DNA of 33,697 bases from Pseudomonadales bacterium (GTDB taxonomy: Bacteria; Pseudomonadota; Gammaproteobacteria; Pseudomonadales; Azotimanducaceae), in NCBI GenBank assembly GCA_029249645.1, contig JAQWWC010000094.1, positions 1-33,697 of the forward strand, written 5' to 3'. How positions within the stretch are numbered: position 1 is the first letter of the stretch; the number at the start of each line of letters is the position of its first letter. The position numbers and the translations under genes are program-made. Shown here piece after piece: positions 32,844-33,697 of this stretch. Below the pieces are notes generated by a model. It did no database searches. It worked only from the letters and a program-made list of their open reading frames with translations, and was not told where the DNA came from.

Positions 32844-32887
32844 GGCCTGCGCTCTGACATTACCTGCTGAAAACAGAAACCATCGCC

Positions 32888-32911
32888 TTATTTCGATCCT
32901 AACCGAAATAA
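32888..32911 (-). promoter_or_regulatory. Leader hairpin with AGGA loop, candidate CsrA-binding site
   Basis: On the csrA-sense strand, an 8-bp perfect stem TTATTTCG/CGAAATAA encloses the loop GTTAGGAT. CsrA prefers A(N)GGA in a hairpin loop, so this is a candidate autoregulatory site about 58 bases upstream of the start. Its GGA lies about 59 bases from the GGA in the ribosome-binding site. The function is inferred. Confidence 0.55.
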
Positions 32912-32977
32912 AGCCGCCTTACACGGCAGAAATTGAAAGAATCAAAGCCTATCTAAAGCGCAGTCAGCCTAAGACTT

Positions 32978-32989
32978 TTGCGCGCGCAA
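32978..32989. repeat. 12-bp GC-rich palindrome between lysC and csrA
   Basis: TTGCGCGCGCAA is a perfect palindrome of alternating purine-pyrimidine character, followed by a partial repeat (GCGCG). It lies about 90 bases after the lysC stop and 148 before the csrA start. Its function is unknown. Confidence 0.6.
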
Positions 32990-33077
32990 GCGCGATTGAT
33001 AGATGGTTTATGCCAACGATGGACACACAGCAGACCGCTAGAGGCCTTAGACTAAATCCCTGATAACTTGCGTGGTT

Positions 33078-33697
33078 TTACGCCGGCTCCGCTCCGTGAT
33101 CCGTCTCGAGACAAAAACCTGCGTGCAAGGCCCGAACCGCAAGCTCCAAGTACTTTTCATCAATCACGACTGAAATCTTAATCTCAGACGTTGAGATCAT
33201 TTGGATATTAATCGACTCCTTCGCCAAGATATCGAACATCTGCGCCGCAACCCCGGCATGAGACCGCATACCAACGCCGACGATCGACAACTTCGCGATT
33301 CGTTCATCGCCCAAAACCTCTTCCGCGCCAATTTGCTCAGACACCGCTGTCAAAATAGAGTGTGCCAATTCGAAATCAGCACGCGCCACGGTAAAGGTAA
33401 AGTCTGTACTAAAATCAGCGCCTATATTTTGAACAATCATATCGACTTCAATATTGGCCTCACTGATGGGTGCCAAAATACTTGATGCGATTCCAGGCTG
33501 ATCTTTCACACCTCGCAAGGTCAACTTCGCTTCATCCCGGGTAAACGCGATCCCTGAAATCAAAGGCGCTTCCATCATAATATTATCCTCGGCGGTGATT
33601 AGCGTTCCTGCAACATCATTAAAACTAGATAGCACTCTGAGCGAAACCTGATTCTTATTCGCGATCTCAACGGCCCGTGTGTGCAATACCTTGGAAC
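33078..33697 (-). CDS. lysC: Aspartate kinase, C-terminal part (truncated by window edge)
   Basis: The frame continues past the ORF-track start to the window edge (reading SKVLHTRAVEIANKN), so the track's TTG is internal and the gene is 5'-truncated here. About 205 residues are visible: the end of the kinase domain (VLHTRAVEIA) and two ACT regulatory domains (ISGIAFTRDEAKLTLRGVKDQPG; AKLSIVGVGMRSHAGVAAQMF with MISTSEIKISVVI). Aspartate kinase phosphorylates aspartate in the first step to lysine, threonine, methionine and diaminopimelate; the ACT domains mediate feedback inhibition. In related genomes alaS lies just upstream, so it may be just outside the window. Confidence 0.97.
   Translation of the reverse strand, partial: SKVLHTRAVEIANKNQVSLRVLSSFNDVAGTLITAEDNIMMEAPLISGIAFTRDEAKLTLRGVKDQPGIASSILAPISEANIEVDMIVQNIGADFSTDFTFTVARADFELAHSILTAVSEQIGAEEVLGDERIAKLSIVGVGMRSHAGVAAQMFDILAKESINIQMISTSEIKISVVIDEKYLELAVRALHAGFCLETDHGAEPA

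Noticed and set aside
33078-33686. Complete 202-aa ACT-domain protein starting at 33686
   Set aside because: The frame is open to the window edge and continues into aspartokinase sequence; the TTG start in the track is internal.
1-33697. Prophage, insertion sequence, integron or defence system
   Set aside because: No integrase, transposase, terminal repeats, att-like duplications or known defence-gene domains were found on either strand.

Overview
The window looks like a chromosomal segment of a Gammaproteobacterium, probably free-living, aerobic and of moderate GC content. The strongest marker is the right end: a 5'-truncated lysC (aspartokinase, ACT-domain end) followed by csrA on the same strand, the order found in many gammaproteobacteria. 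A lipoprotein, a TonB-dependent receptor and an LPS-type glycosyltransferase set confirm a Gram-negative envelope. I see no tRNA, rRNA, CRISPR array, transposase, integrase or phage gene.

Layout. (1) 1-5126: start of an SDR dehydrogenase with a SnoaL-like gene (minus), an aldo/keto reductase (plus), then an MFS transporter and an acyl-CoA synthetase (minus). (2) 5473-7057: a secreted M43-type zinc metalloprotease with a clear terminator, then a doubtful secreted ORF. (3) 7058-14992: eight to nine minus-strand genes, mostly redox or detoxification enzymes: nitroreductase, MDR-type enone reductase coupled to a beta-propeller lipoprotein, nitronate monooxygenase overlapping a 97-aa unknown ORF, LLM oxidoreductase, double-VOC protein and GST-like protein. 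(4) 15211-22077: envelope glycosylation and export: a GT4, a GT2, a second GT4 overlapping an RND/MMPL (HpnN-like) lipid exporter, then a YeiH-family membrane protein. (5) 22386-26841: a second LLM oxidoreductase overlapping gpsA, then a FecA-like TonB-dependent receptor behind a promoter buried in a Fur-box-like sequence. (6) 26838-32381: a lipid-modification cluster (FAD oxidoreductase, DUF1365, two CFA-synthase-like methyltransferases) with a divergent three-histidine-box fatty acid desaturase. (7) 32657-33697: csrA and partial lysC.

How genes may work together. Region 6 contains enzymes able to desaturate and methylate membrane acyl chains in place, a combination seen in bacterial clusters for cyclopropane, methyl-branched or furan-type fatty acids. 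Region 4 couples a glycosyltransferase to a lipid exporter, suggesting a glycolipid made inside and moved outward. gpsA supplies the glycerol-phosphate backbone. Much of the window therefore concerns the envelope.

The most interesting non-coding signals are a six-run G-quadruplex motif before the MFS gene, a near-consensus promoter that would make the desaturase mRNA leaderless, and a hairpin with AGGA in its loop in the csrA leader that suggests CsrA autoregulation. Many start codons were moved inward from the ORF track because a Shine-Dalgarno sequence or family alignment favours a later start.
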